A stretch of DNA of 64,000 bases from Macropodus opercularis. Taxonomy: Eukaryota; Chordata; Actinopteri; Anabantiformes; Osphronemidae. How positions within the stretch are numbered: the stretch's first letter is position 1; every line of letters starts with the position of its first letter. The position numbers and the translations under genes are program-made. The notes under the pieces are model-generated. The model did not search any database. It saw nothing but the letters and a program-made list of their open reading frames with translations, and was not told where the DNA came from. The stretch is taken from contig CM061097.1 in NCBI GenBank assembly GCA_030770545.1, positions 3,410,501 to 3,474,500 of the forward strand, read 5' to 3'. Shown piece by piece: positions 35,301 to 59,900 of the stretch.

Positions 35301-38300
35301 GGCAGCACACTGTGGGTTTGTGTATAGAGTTTGCATGTTCTCTTCTCTCCAACTTCCAAAGACTAACAGCTGTGTTAATTCTAGGCTCGCCGTTGCCCGT
35401 GGTGGCGATTGTGTGGCCCTGCGTCAGACTGGCTACCATCCAGCACTTTACATTTTGTGTAGAAAAGCTTGGAGTGAAATTCAGTGGCATTTAAAAATAC
35501 AGTGTTGCTTCTGAAGTACGTTCAGCAACTGTGTAAAAGCCACTAAACAAAACAGCTGCTGCAACACTGGGTCTGGGTTAAACTAAAATAACAAGGCAAC
35601 AATATTCAGATTATGTTCAGTGAAAACACATCCTACTGATAATTCCTGATCCAAATCCGGTTTAGTAACGTCAACAACTTCACCATCTTCTGGTTTTCTG
35701 TGATCACTGAAAAACCAGTTGGGGTAACTGGGGTTTGTGTCTCTCCAGGAAATTGCAGGTTGTTCGGTTGGTTAGCGGAGCCCACAGCACCAGCCCTCCA
35801 CCGATAATTGTGCTTCACTAAAAAAATCTTTCCCACACACCCAGACGTGCCCAGTGTAACGCTAATACTCACAGCACTCAATGATGTCGAGCTGTAATAA
35901 CTCATTTTATTTGTCTGATTCATTTTTAAATTAGATTGTGCTGACGGATAAAATGCGATGCTCTGTTGTCCTGCCACACACAGTTAATACACACACTTGT
36001 CATTCTCTGTAAATGGAAAAACAAAACATAGATTTTGAAGCAGATGTCAAATGGCAGCACAGTTGTGCCACAATCATCCATTCTGAGCATGCCCATGAGA
36101 GCTGACCCACTTCATGGAGCAATTTGTCTCTGTGACATCCTCCTTCACTTCTGTCTTTTGCTGCCAGTCAACATCAATGAGTTCAGATGACCTCAAAAAG
36201 AAAGTTGTGTTTTTCCTTTCTCTGCATGCCGACACTGTTCTAACACAGCGGAAATCAATAAGGATCAACAGGAATCAACACCAGTGTCTGATGCTGCTCA
36301 CTGACACCTGCACAGACGCTGAATGGACTGACTGCATCACAACGTCTACATTGAGCCGTTGACTGTTTTAGCACATCCATCAGTGTTTTTTAAATAAAGA
36401 CTCTTTATTGTTCACCTTGGGTAAATCATTGTTGGACAGCCTGCGGACAGTACGTGAGTATACGTCTGGGTTCAGTGGCTTGACCAAGGTCACCTGTCCT
36501 CAAACACCTGAGCTGCTGCCACCTGCCAATAAAAGAAAACGGGCTGCTTGGATGCTAAAATGTTAGGAACCTATAAAATGACTCTAATTGTAGCAGGAGA
36601 TTATGAGTCTAAAAGTCAGACCAGCCATCTGTGTGGTCCTATAACAAGCCCTCTGGTGAATAAGGTTTAGCGCTAGCAGATGACAGTCGTGCTCACAGTG
36701 AGCAGACACGCTGGGTGTGAGATTAGATGTTTACGTATCTCAGATCCTCAGGATTGAAACCAAAGATTATCTCAGTCATAAGCATGTTGTTAACATTCAT
36801 TTACTGCATGTTAAGCTTAGAACAAGCTTATCTCTGACTGAGACACATAAAACATGGGGTCATGACAGATCGAGGAAAGCAAGCGTTTGATCCTGTAGCA
36901 GCTTTCAGACAGATTGAACTCGCCCATTTAAGTGGATGAAGGCGCACGCTGCACCATCCTGAACTGAAAGTTATGCAAATGTAAAGCAATACAAGCAGAA
37001 GCTCAGTCAAGCCCAGTGTCAGTGTCAGTTCCCTCTCACCTTTATAGAAGTAGACAAAACATAGCGCTCTGGAAATGTATGTGTGAACTGATTAGAGTCA
37101 CACACAAACCTGGGTGGAGGAAAACACATCAGACATTCTGGGAGATGAAAGACCCAGGAGCCTGTCTACACCTATGACATCTATTCCACACTCATCCAAA
37201 ATCCAATGCGATTCCTCACGGGAAGTTCCTTTGCATGAGTCGAAGCACGCCAGCTTTTTTCTGTCAGTCTCCGTGGGGCACAAAGGAGGACATCCTCTCT
37301 ATACAGAAGTCATTATGTCGGTTCTGCGCCGCAGAGTCCATGCATATTTAGACAGACCCGCACAGACACCACAAGATTCCCAACGCTGTCACACTCGGTC
37401 CTCAGTTTAATGACTGGATGTTTTTAACACTGGGTGTATGTATAACATGAAAAAGATATTTTACTCATGCAAAACAGGCATAGTAAATAATAATAGTAAA
37501 TATTAATGTGATATATTACATTCCTCAAAAACATAGAGACATTTGTTTGTACTCTTCCACAAAGAACAAGAAGGCTCCGGTGTGTTTCCTGTATGAGTCC
37601 TATTTAAATTTGAGAAATGTAGCCACTCTGCTGTTTGGTATCTTTTCACGGGCTGAAACCAGAGTCTCTAAACATTCATACACATCGTTAGGTTTCTTTA
37701 CTTTTGTCAGTTTCCAATTGTTTCAGCTCAAATTGTGGATTCTTCTCTTTTTGGAATGGTACCACAAAATGCGTTCATGTCTGCATGTAATTAGACTGTT
37801 TATACGCTTCGTAGATTGTACAGAGATACTGAGCAGCCAGGAAGTGATACGAACACATACCCTTAAAAAGAAACCAGCTCCTCAGTGAAACAGTACAGCA
37901 GTTAATATTTGGGAGAAAGGCCAAGATGCTGTGAGCTGTGGCGGCATCACCAGCTGGAGGTGAGCTCTGTTTGTTTGTTGTGCATGCACATCGCAAAAGA
38001 AAGCTAAAAAAAAAAACATTAAACAAAGGCAACTGTGCAGCAGGGGCAGACTGTAGCATCTGAGCTTAAAGGCTCCCATCTGCATATGAATACTTGGCAG
38101 AATCTCCTCATTAGCATTTTAATGGGCCAAAATGGAAAACATACGTGAACAAATATGGTTATTCAGATATTCTGGACTCATCCTGTTTGCAGCAAATACA
38201 AAGTCAGCCATGGTAAATCTCTGAATACAGGCTTTCCCACTGTGGAAATGCCAACCTATGAACTTTTGTTTGTTCCTGTATGCTGACGACTTGCTTCGCT

Positions 38301-40563
38301 ATAAGTTAGTGCCACCACTAACTGCCCAGAGGTTTCAGTTCTGTAGACAGACGGCGCAGCTAAAAGCACTTCAAACAAACCACTGAAGAAAGCAAAGCTA
38401 TTATGAGAATAGCAGGTGCAGAGAAGAAGCATCTAGTTCTGCAAAGTGAAGACACGTTTCACGCAAGTCAGCGACCACAAGGCAGCAAAACGCGCTGAAC
38501 AGTACAGGAGAAGTGACCTCTCGCTACACTCACGTCAGCTGAAACCAGCTCCACCCACTTATTATTAGTCGCTTATTGTTTCTGCTGCAGATTCTTCTTG
38601 TTGGAAAAAGCAACGATCAGAGGTCATGGGAAGTAGGTTACAAAAGGCTTTGCAGCCTTAGTGATGCACGTTTACTGAAGTACAAAATGTCAGTTACACT
38701 ACCACACATTCAGCCATATTTACTATGATTTTATATGCTTTGCAACATGCTGCAGGTATTCATATTGCTGTACGTTAAAATGTTGACATCAATGTAAATA
38801 AACAGCAGAAACCTCGAAGCTTTCACCTTATACAAACTGAAGATCTTTCTTCTACTTAAAGATGAAACAGCTCCACCTTCTCATCTGGCACAAATGAATG
38901 TCTTCACAGCCCACAGGAAGATTTAGACCGTGACCCTTCTCCCCTTCGCTGCCCGTTCAGGCCCACAAACACTTCCCCTCTGCCATGTATGCCCGTTAAT
39001 TTACTGCCCCCAGGGCTGTACTGTCTATGGCTATTGATCAAACAGCGCGCCCAGTGCTAATTTACTGCCCATGATGCGTTCTGTCATGTGGGAAGTAGGA
39101 AAGGAGTATTGATTAACGGACAGTTCTGCTAAGGGTGCTGCCGCAGTACGGCGAGGATCTAATTAACTCCCAGCCTCATAGAGGACTTCATTCAGATCTG
39201 CTCTGCTTTGCTTCAAGCGGCTCAGTGTGTCGACCAAAGGACCACTGACGGCAGCAGACATGCTTTGCTTCGACCCTAGGACACAAATACACACTGATGT
39301 GATCTTATGAAAGGTCCCGCTCGTTGTAGAGGACGTTGTTTCAGCAGGCCATTCTTAAAGGTTGCCCTCAGCGTTAGATTACGACTCTGGAGGAGACGCG
39401 GCGAGACTCAACAGCTTGTGTTCTGGGGAGATGTCAGGTTATGATGAGGGGAAACCGAGCTATGGATACGTAACAGTCAGATACGCACAGAGTGAAGGTC
39501 TCTGCTGCCACCTAGAGGACGATGAAGGTAATGAATCCAATGAAAACGATTAAATGAGGAACAAAGTACTTAACACACTATTACAAATATGAACAAATAG
39601 TAGAAAACGAGACAATTAATAACAATTCAGTAAATGCACTGTGACCACTGTAGTATTAAGTCAAACTAAACATGTAGGTAAAATAAAAGAATCTTTAAAA
39701 TGTTGTTGTGTGTGACTGATCCGCGTCATGAAAACGTGTCACATTACTCATGGCTGTGGGTCACAAATCTGAGGTGTGAAAGTCTTAAGTGTTTCAGCCA
39801 TTCAGGTACTAAACCCAGTGACCTACAAGAACAGCAGCATCATCCACGGTGCTCTGCTTTGACGTGAGGTTGGATTAAATCTCGTGATGACGCTGAACAT
39901 CAGCAGAGAGGAGGAGCATGATGGGCTGCATGTCAGGCTCCTACGCACACGACTGGACAAGACTTCCCTGCATTCCTCCATAACAGCGAGGTCTTTGGTA
40001 ATCTGTACATTGTAGACAGGCTGCTCACAGCTGATTATCTGTAGCTCTGCGTTAATACATAAGGTGTCTGGTCTGTTTAATGTTCCATGTGTCAGTGGGA
40101 AGCACAAACACAGACGAACTACAGCTCCAACACTGACTTTAAAAACGAACCAAGCTGTTAGAAGAGGCACTTTATTTTCTCCTGCTTTCTTCTCTCCCTC
40201 GCTTAGCTTTGCATACAAGCACAAAGCAAATAAGCACAGTCGGTGAACGCGTTGATCCCCATCACACGAGAGAAACACTTGGCCTGGAGTTACGCACCTG
40301 CAGGCCAGGGTGTGTGGTGTCGCTAAGGGCGGGCCCGGCCCAAGCTAAACTCACTCCGTGGTGAGACTGTGTCTTTTCTAGATGTGTAGCTGCTTAACAA
40401 CACTAACACTTTGAATCCATGATTTCCATTCAAATGTTCTACCTGTTCAGTAGGTCAGTGTAATGTGTGACCGGTTTAGTGTGAGAATACCCTCAGCTTT
40501 GCGTTATTATTATTGTTGTTGGTGTTGAATGAGTAGTTTCTAGTCCATGTTAAACAGAAGCCT
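32341..40563. other. Intergenic DNA between the wscd2 5' region and limk2
   Basis: No supported gene. A hydrophobic frame at 32727-32802 ends at a perfect donor but has no ATG and an in-frame TGA at 32724-32726, so I did not call it. An AT-rich cluster of TAAT-type motifs lies near 34.74-34.85 kb. A 13-bp direct repeat (TAATTTACTGCCC) lies at 38997-39009 and 39058-39070 in a CNE-like segment. Confidence 0.5.
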
Positions 40564-40940
40564 TTGTGTAACGTGAACTGCGTCTGGCGGGCTTCGGCCG
40601 GTAGATGGCGCCACTGTCGTCGTCTTCCCCTTTGGAGCCGGGCCGCGGGTCCCTCCTGCTTCCAGGTGCTGCCGCTGCGCCCTTCCGCTCTCCGTACAGG
40701 AATTTGCAGACTGCATTACGTCACCGATCGCGCCTGCGGCGAGAGGGCAGCTCCGTCCAGGACTTGGGGAAGCTTTTCACCGTGATTTGTGCGTCTCCCG
40801 GTCACATTGAGAACCGGTCATTTGAGAGTCCGGGCTGGACGACGACTGGACGTTCAACGTCGAAGCTCCGCGTCTCGGCTGCGTCAGTATGAGAAGTCTG
40901 TAAAAGCGTCCGGACATCGACGGCTACTCGCAGAAAATAG
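40564..40940 (+). promoter_or_regulatory. limk2: limk2 promoter/5' leader, CpG-rich
   Basis: GC- and CpG-rich stretch ending at the limk2 start codon. TAGATGGCGCCACTG at about 40602-40616 resembles a YY1 site, a motif often found at transcription starts. An upstream ORF of 95 codons (40605-40892) is in the same frame as limk2 but closed by TGA at 40890-40892 and again by TAG just before the ATG. CpG richness continues through exon 2 to about 41.4 kb. The transcription start is not determinable from the sequence. Confidence 0.6.
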
Positions 40941-52945
<12,005 letters not shown>

Positions 52946-54026
52946 GGCCTGTACCTTCCTCTGAGCCGCTGCACTGTTTATGCAGGGTAAAGGAAACTTG
53001 CATTGAACCCAAGCCATATTAGAACTGGATAACCTGAGTTAGCTGGACCAGCCTCCCTGTGTGGGATCCTAAACCCGAGCGTGGAGGTTAACTGCAACGT
53101 AACAGGAAAGACACATTTCAGCAAGATGAGTATTAGATGCTATTTTTTTTAGCCCTACCTAGACTCAACACACACGGTGTTGTACTAATGTTTACTGTGT
53201 ATAAAGGCCAAATGCAGCTTCCTGTGGTTCTTGAGCTGACAGCGAATCATCATCTCTTTAGGACTGAAAATCCCAGTGAGTCCCCATATGACACCATTTT
53301 TGTTTTTCTGGCTTTGAAGTTGTTGTTTGCCTTGAATGGAATGCAAAGATCAGCTGTTGCCCAGAACAGAACTGGCTTCACTGCAGCAGAATAGAAGTAT
53401 GTTTGACTGATGCGTCTAAGTAAACAGAGGGCAGGGCTTGAAGAGAACAGGACTGACTTAAGGCAGCCATGGAAGCAAAACAATCACAGAATGTTCTCTC
53501 TGTCTGTATTCTTCACTAATATGTGCAGCAAATGTTTTTTTCATCAGATTAACACTGAGCTAATATTTGTCAAAATGAGATTTTTGCCACATAAATTTTG
53601 TTTTTTGAATTTATTGTTATTTTTTCCGACGTTCTAAAACAAGACACAGGGGCTTCTGTTATCAGTGAAATTGCTCTGCAAGCAATCCCACAATTGTTCT
53701 ATCATTTTCTTATTAATTCACTATTTGAGTCATACCTCATTCTGTTGACCGTGGAAACACCATTCAGGTATGAGAGAGAATAGGAGAAACCCACTTGCAT
53801 CATTTCTTTGTACATGTTAAGCATCCATCTGTTGTCTAACGCTTAGCTCGCCCCACAGGTCTGTTACCTCCAGAATTATTTTTTTTGTGTGTGCTGTACA
53901 TTGAAGACATTTCGGTTTATTATCCAAGGATGAATGCGACTCAAAAATACAGCTTTTAGTTGATGGTTGTATCAAATGACCCAAACGCTAAGTGATAGAA
54001 GCACTAGAAAGAAGAATTTAGCACCT

Positions 54027-54032
54027 AATAAA
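54027..54032 (+). terminator. limk2: Proximal poly(A) signal for limk2
   Basis: AATAAA 1.1 kb after the limk2 stop, followed by GT-rich sequence (GTTGGTTGGTGG), the usual downstream element. It would give a short 3' UTR isoform. Confidence 0.5.
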
Positions 54033-55183
54033 ACGTTGGTTGGTGGCATATCACTCGGGTTGGTCACGTGCATTAGGACCAGCTTGTTTATTGTCACGTG
54101 TATGGTGATAAATGGCCGTGATGTACTGTGCCATCATAACGATTAGTGATCCTGTTCAGGGAGCAGCCGTGCAAACCCACATCATGTTAACCTACTGTGC
54201 TTAATGGATGCACTTTGGTTTGGATCTCGACCACATAGTTTCCTTCTCCACACTGTGGCTTTTAATGCACCGTGCTGAAGGTTCACGTCGGCCTCTCCTG
54301 TCCATTAAACATTGTTCCAGAGGTTTTGTGGCTCTTCTCTGTACGTTCTGCTAATACCATCCTGGCTGAGGGGTTTGCATGCTGTGGTGTGGCTTCTGTA
54401 TTTCTGCTCAGGAAGTCGTCTGCAGTTGATGCTTTGCGATAACGTCACCTCTGTTTTGTGGTGGTTGCTGATGGTTTGGATTTTTTTCACAGCACTCTGT
54501 CATCAGCCTTTGTTTTCATTCGCCTTCCTGGTGCTAGATGCATCAGTGTTGTTTTCTGTTGTACTTGATCTGCCCAAAGTTTGACTTTAGTTGGTTTCCC
54601 TTCTTTCCATCAAATTCAAAATGACCTCTTCTGTTTCTGAACAGAAATGCAAGCTTCAAATGTGTCAAACTCAAATCAGGTTGGTTATTTTGCTTTTTGA
54701 AAACAGCTGCAATGTTTCTTGTTGATTCATTCAATAGAAACTGAAATTCAGCTTTAGTCTAATAAGCATTTTCTCATCTCAGACCTTAAAGTCTTCAATG
54801 TACAGAAACAGGCACAGATGACTAATCACTCACTGAGTTTCTCTTCTTCCACTTGTTACTCCCAAACACCTATGCGTCCTCCAGTGTCCTTTGTTTTTGA
54901 CAACTAATCTCTTCAGACACTACATTGGCTAGTTAACAACTTTCAGATATGATCATTGGAAAAACTACACCTTAACAAGTTGCCTTGTACAGAACAACTT
55001 TTTTCCTGTGTACAGTAAGTATGTGCCTCAGACTGGATGTCATTTTCTAAGGGGAAGACTAGAGTTGTAGATTTTTATACATTTCGTTACGAATGGAAGT
55101 TTTTGCCTTTTTTGCTCAGTCATGTAAGGTACTGACGACCAGATGTATCCACTATTATTTATATAATATAGTAGTGTTTCATA

Positions 55184-55189
55184 AATAAA
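55184..55189 (+). terminator. limk2: Distal poly(A) signal for limk2
   Basis: AATAAA within ATAAATAAAT, followed within 25 nt by T/G-rich sequence. It is the last good hexamer before the SINE and the pik3ip1 3' end. Confidence 0.55.
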
Positions 55190-55384
55190 TCTTGAAAGTT
55201 GTCTTGTTAATGCACATTTGCAGTCTCTAATTTTGTACATCTAGACAGTGCTGTGGATTATTTAACGATTCAGTATTGTTTGAAATTCACCATCATCAAA
55301 AAATATTGTTACATAACATGCAGACATTCAAACTCCAGGGATTATTTTCCTTGACCAGTTATTTTTTTCAAACCTCTTCAGCAC

Positions 55385-55572
55385 AAAAGGTAGAGCAGTC
55401 ACCCACCAGTCATAGGGTTGATGGTTTGATCCTGGGCTCTACCGGTCATGTGTCCTTGGGCAAAACACCAAACCCCAAGTTGCCTCTGGTGAGTCACGAT
55501 CCATCAGCGTGCAAATGGTAAAAAGAAACGCTGCGTCAGGAGCGCTATAAACTAAGTCCCGGCCATTTAGCT
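55385..55572 (+). mobile_element. Degenerate tRNA-derived SINE fragment
   Basis: Begins with a tRNA-like head: A-box-like GTAGAGCAGTC at 55390-55400 and B-box GGTTTGATCCT at 55423-55433. The body has TGTCCTTGGGCAAAACACC and ACCCCAAGTTGC, and the end reads GAGCGCTATAAACTAAGTCC, all characteristic of a second common teleost SINE type. The middle is shortened compared with complete copies, and I found no clear target duplications, so it is older or truncated. It sits exactly between the convergent limk2 and pik3ip1 3' ends. Boundaries are approximate. Confidence 0.75.
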
Positions 55573-55791
55573 TGTTGTCTTTTCATAACCTGCTCACTGA
55601 AGAAGCTGCAATGACTAAAGTCTTATATTTAAGAATTGCCAACAGAGGGAGCTGTGGTTCCTACTCCACCACCATGAATAACAAGGGCCAGGCAGTCCAG
55701 GGCTGTCTGTTGTGCCAGTGGGGAGAAAAAAAACCATTTTGATTTAATAATTATAAATACACCAATAACCTCATATTTTTATGTCTGATTC

Positions 55792-55797
55792 TTTATT
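55792..55797 (-). terminator. pik3ip1: Candidate poly(A) signal for pik3ip1
   Basis: TTTATT on the plus strand, so AATAAA on the minus strand, 1.2 kb after the pik3ip1 stop codon. The stretch 55798-56988 would be the 3' UTR; it has no other recognisable content. Confidence 0.5.
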
Positions 55798-56988
55798 TCA
55801 ATCTTGGCAGTAAGTCTGCATTCATACAAATACAAAGTTAAGATGCTGAAAAACTATTTTAAACACACTGTTTATATGAACAACCTTACAGCACACAGAC
55901 AGAAAATAATGGAGCAGCAGTAACGGCGCATCACCAGGGATCTGGATCCAGCAGTAATGACAAAATAAGATCGCTGGGTGTGGAAAAACTAGTAAAATAC
56001 TATAACAGTGCATCATGCGTAACAAATGAAAGCCTTCAGTGTATGATGACGGCTGATTTCAGGCAGGTGTGTTGTAGATGTTCATGTTTAATGCAGAAAC
56101 ATACAGCAGATAACTGGTACATGCAATCATGAACAGGAGCAAACTTTGGACCGTTGCTGTGACACCCTACTCCCGTCTCTACCCCGAAGCATCGAGGACA
56201 TACAGTATCTCCAATATGGGAATATATTCAACCCCTGGGTTTGTTCAGCTCCCACGCTGAGACGCGTTTCAGGCCGTCTGTGTCTGGTCCCATCTGTCGC
56301 GTGTGGTGGCAGTGCTGTTTTCGGGCTAACTACAGTCTCTCATGCTTCCTGAGAGAACTCTCTATTTTTCCTGTCACTCCTTAACCTGTGGAAGAAAAGG
56401 GCAAGTCCTCTGCCTGTCTGCCAGCGCCCACTGTCACGCTTTGACTACAGTGGCCCAGCAGAGTGCAAATAGAAAAATCCAGGAAACGTTGGATACATTC
56501 AGAAGTATCATGCTAAGGCAATTTCTGAGCCGAGTCCTTTCCTGGTCAGTCTCATGTCTCCGTGATTATTTTGTGGACACGCATCTCATCATTCGGCTCA
56601 GCCTTTATACAAAGGAAGATCAGCCACACGATCAACACGAGTGTCTTCCCTTCAAACTGAAACATACTCACCAAACACTAGAGAGTAGGAACTGGAACAT
56701 TCCCCATTATGATCATTCAACATTTAGCACATCAGTGACCTTTTGACTAAATATTCATTCTGTCCATGACCTTGTTTTTTGCCTTCTGATGGATACAATT
56801 CAATTAAAAGTTATCAGGACTGTGTCCATGTTGTGTCAGCGTATCTGCTCTCAGTCACAGATGTGTAAAAACCAAAAGAAATGGGGCACAAAGAACACTG
56901 CATCATGCTCAAGTCTTTGAAGCGAGCACTCTTCCCATCAGTCAGAGATGGGAGTGATTGGTCCTCAAAGAACAGGGCTATGCCGAAC
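55798..56988 (-). other. pik3ip1: Inferred pik3ip1 3' UTR
   Basis: Stretch between the pik3ip1 stop codon (56989-56991) and the candidate AATAAA. A 134-aa open frame on the plus strand (56342-56746) has no recognisable content. Assignment is positional. Confidence 0.5.
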
Positions 56989-59900
56989 TCATGCTCCAGG
57001 GGTTCCAGCTTGGTGGCCCATGAGAGGGTCTTGGCCCTCCACGCCGTCCTGGATGGGGCTGCTCTCGTGCTCCGTTGTGATCACGATGGTGTTCTCATCA
57101 ACCAGCTCACAGGTGGGGTTGGAGAACGCTGACAGGGGCAGAGTGATCCTCTGCATCTCACGCTCGTACACCCGCTGCTCGTGCTGCTTTTTCAAGTCCT
57201 GAGCCCTGAACACAAATTGAAGATGCTGTTACAGAACTGTGTACATTGGCTGGGTTTCTATTTAGCCTTTCAGTTGATAGTATGTAGCAACAGTCTGTGG
57301 GGCCACCCAAGCTAAATATTCATGATACGGCATTTCAGATATCACACTGCACATAGACAACACTGCCCGTGCTAGTATGCACCAGAAACAAGGGACAGAT
57401 GGTCAAAGGGTGCAGGGAACAAACAAGCTGGCAACACAGTGATAAAGTGATAAAGCACAGCACCAGGCTGCTTCCTACTGATCTGTAGCCATAACAAGGC
57501 CTTGCACTGTTCAGCTTCCCTCTGAAAACTCTGAAGCACCTCATCCTGCGTCTCACACAGTGTTTGCTTCATTACAGCTCCAAGCACATCTGTTTCAACT
57601 CTGCCTCTTCACATCTTTCTGACTTTTTTATGGGGAAGGAGCTGACAACATGAATACCACAACCAGGTCTTGAGGGCTTGTAGATGGAGTTAGTCTAGTT
57701 GAGAACACAGCTCTGTCCAAAAGCTTTCAGCGCCTTTAAAACACACTCATTAACAACTTCCTGTGTGGAGCTACTGGGATCACAAGGTTCTTGGAACTGG
57801 AGATAGTGGTATAAACATCAACAATAATAAGATAAAGATAAACATATTTCGATTCTGGCCTGTAAATAATAATTATCAGCCGTTAATGAGGTGCTAAAAT
57901 GTACTGTTTTAAATAGGAGGGGTAAATGAGGACTGATCTCCTCTAGATTCATTTCTAACCCTTTCCAGTCTCTGATGTTGCTTTTTGAAAGGCATGGTTT
58001 ACATGACGTTATCTGCAAATGGCAAACATGAAACGTTGGAGTGTTTAAGTCATAGGATCTCTGTCCTGCACCTAATCAAGTTTCATCGATTGGACTCTAG
58101 ATTTACACTTCACTCGTGTCACACATCTACCGCGTTACTGCACGTTAAGTGAAGGTATAAACTGTCTGACATAATATGCTGTTCCTCCTTATTAATAATC
58201 ACCTCCTAAATATAGGAATCAACGACGGGGGCACTGCTAACGAGATCTGACAGCCCAACTCAGAGCTGTCAGGACAGTCTGTGCTGTGCCAGAGGGAACC
58301 AGAGTCTCCTCTTTCACAACACTGGGGCCACCACTTTGCTCATTACATAAGAGAGACTGGAAGCTTTTCATCCTGTGCCATGTTCTTCCCTATATTCTAT
58401 TGTGATTATAATAATGACAGTAAGGCAGCTGAGTTACATCCTAGTGGAACAACACAGAGCATTGTGAGTAAATGGGAACAACAGCTGATGCACTAAACTC
58501 CAGAGACCGTTACACAACAACACGTCCACTGCCCATCTCAGAGCAACACTGTGTGTGTAACAGTAAATAGATGCTCTACGCTGGGTTCTCCTTCATAAAA
58601 TGTCCCGAACAGAACCTAACTGGTCATCGTGCTGACTGACTTTCACACTGACCTCTTATAGAAGTAGCCGAGTGTGATGCCTACTCCAAGCATCATTATG
58701 ATGGCAATCATGATGATAGCGAGGGTGGTGCCTGGAGAACAAAGGAGAAGATGCTTGGTTTAAAGCTGCACATACAAATATTTGATGTACTACTGCACAA
58801 ATTCCCATTCAAGCAACATCATGCATTTGTATGAGTAATAACATCGACGACATACCAAGCACCCCCAGGTCCTTCTTCTTTTTGGGCCCTGTGTGCACTC
58901 GCTGGCTGATGCCCACCACCGGCTGCACGGCAGCAACCTCTCCCTGAGCGGCTCCTGCCTTGGCCGTCTGAAAGCTCTCTGTGGCCTCTGTTGTCCTGAG
59001 AGCCTCGGCCTCTGGCCGCACAGAGGAGGCTTCTTCTAAAGAGGCAATAACAACAGCTTTTACTACAAGCTGTGAGTTTGGGGATTTTATGCCAGTAAAG
59101 GTTAAATCACACAGCTTATTTTTCACATTAATACCACTCTATGTCTCTTTTAATATTTCACAACGTATTCGACCACAGTGCTTCATTGTGATTTATTTAA
59201 CTTCCTGAAAGTTTGTTTTTGTCAGCCTATTTTGCTCATATTGATTTTCCAGAAGCTTAGTATTTCATTTCTATCTCTCTCATATGTTTATAAAGATAAT
59301 ATTTTCCCCCATCCTCATTCAATTCCAGAAAACGTAAATTATTGACGCCGGCTGTCAGACATCCAGCATGTTGTGTGGCGCGTGGGGCCATTTGTTCTAC
59401 ATAAGACGCACTTTGACTCGATTTGACCAGAAGCGCGTGAGCTGGACCGTGTAACATGGCAGTGACGCACAAACAGCAGACTGAAAGCCGTGCCCTCATG
59501 TAGTTGCTGGAGCATAAATCACATCTTTTTTCATGTGCACCAGGCATAAACCGGCTCAGCTTGTTCAGGAAGGCAGAAGGATCAGGCCCAGATGTCAGCA
59601 TCTGCTCTGTGACTTGTTTCCTGCCTGCTTCGTGCACATTCTTGTGTTTACTTCCTTGCAGCACTTAAAGGGCTGTAGAGTCATGAATTCAAGCAGCCAA
59701 TTATCTGCTGTTTCCATGGGTGGACTGCTGCTCTCTGCCAATCAGCAGAGTTCTGGGGCGTGGTCTGGTCCCTTCCTGAAACTTTCTGACATGTGACTGT
59801 GGCCTTTGTTGTTGTGTGACTTGAAGTGAGGGAAACAAAAGGCAGAGTTTGCAGGAGCCTTTGCAGCAGCTAATCCTGACCAAGTGACCCACAGCAGAGT

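Larger units (their letters stand above)
52946..55190 (+). other. limk2: limk2 3' UTR (inferred)
   Basis: AT-rich, no coding frame of note, running from the stop codon to the AATAAA at 55184-55189. An earlier hexamer at 54027-54032 could give a shorter form. A long 3' UTR is usual for LIMK2. Confidence 0.55.
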
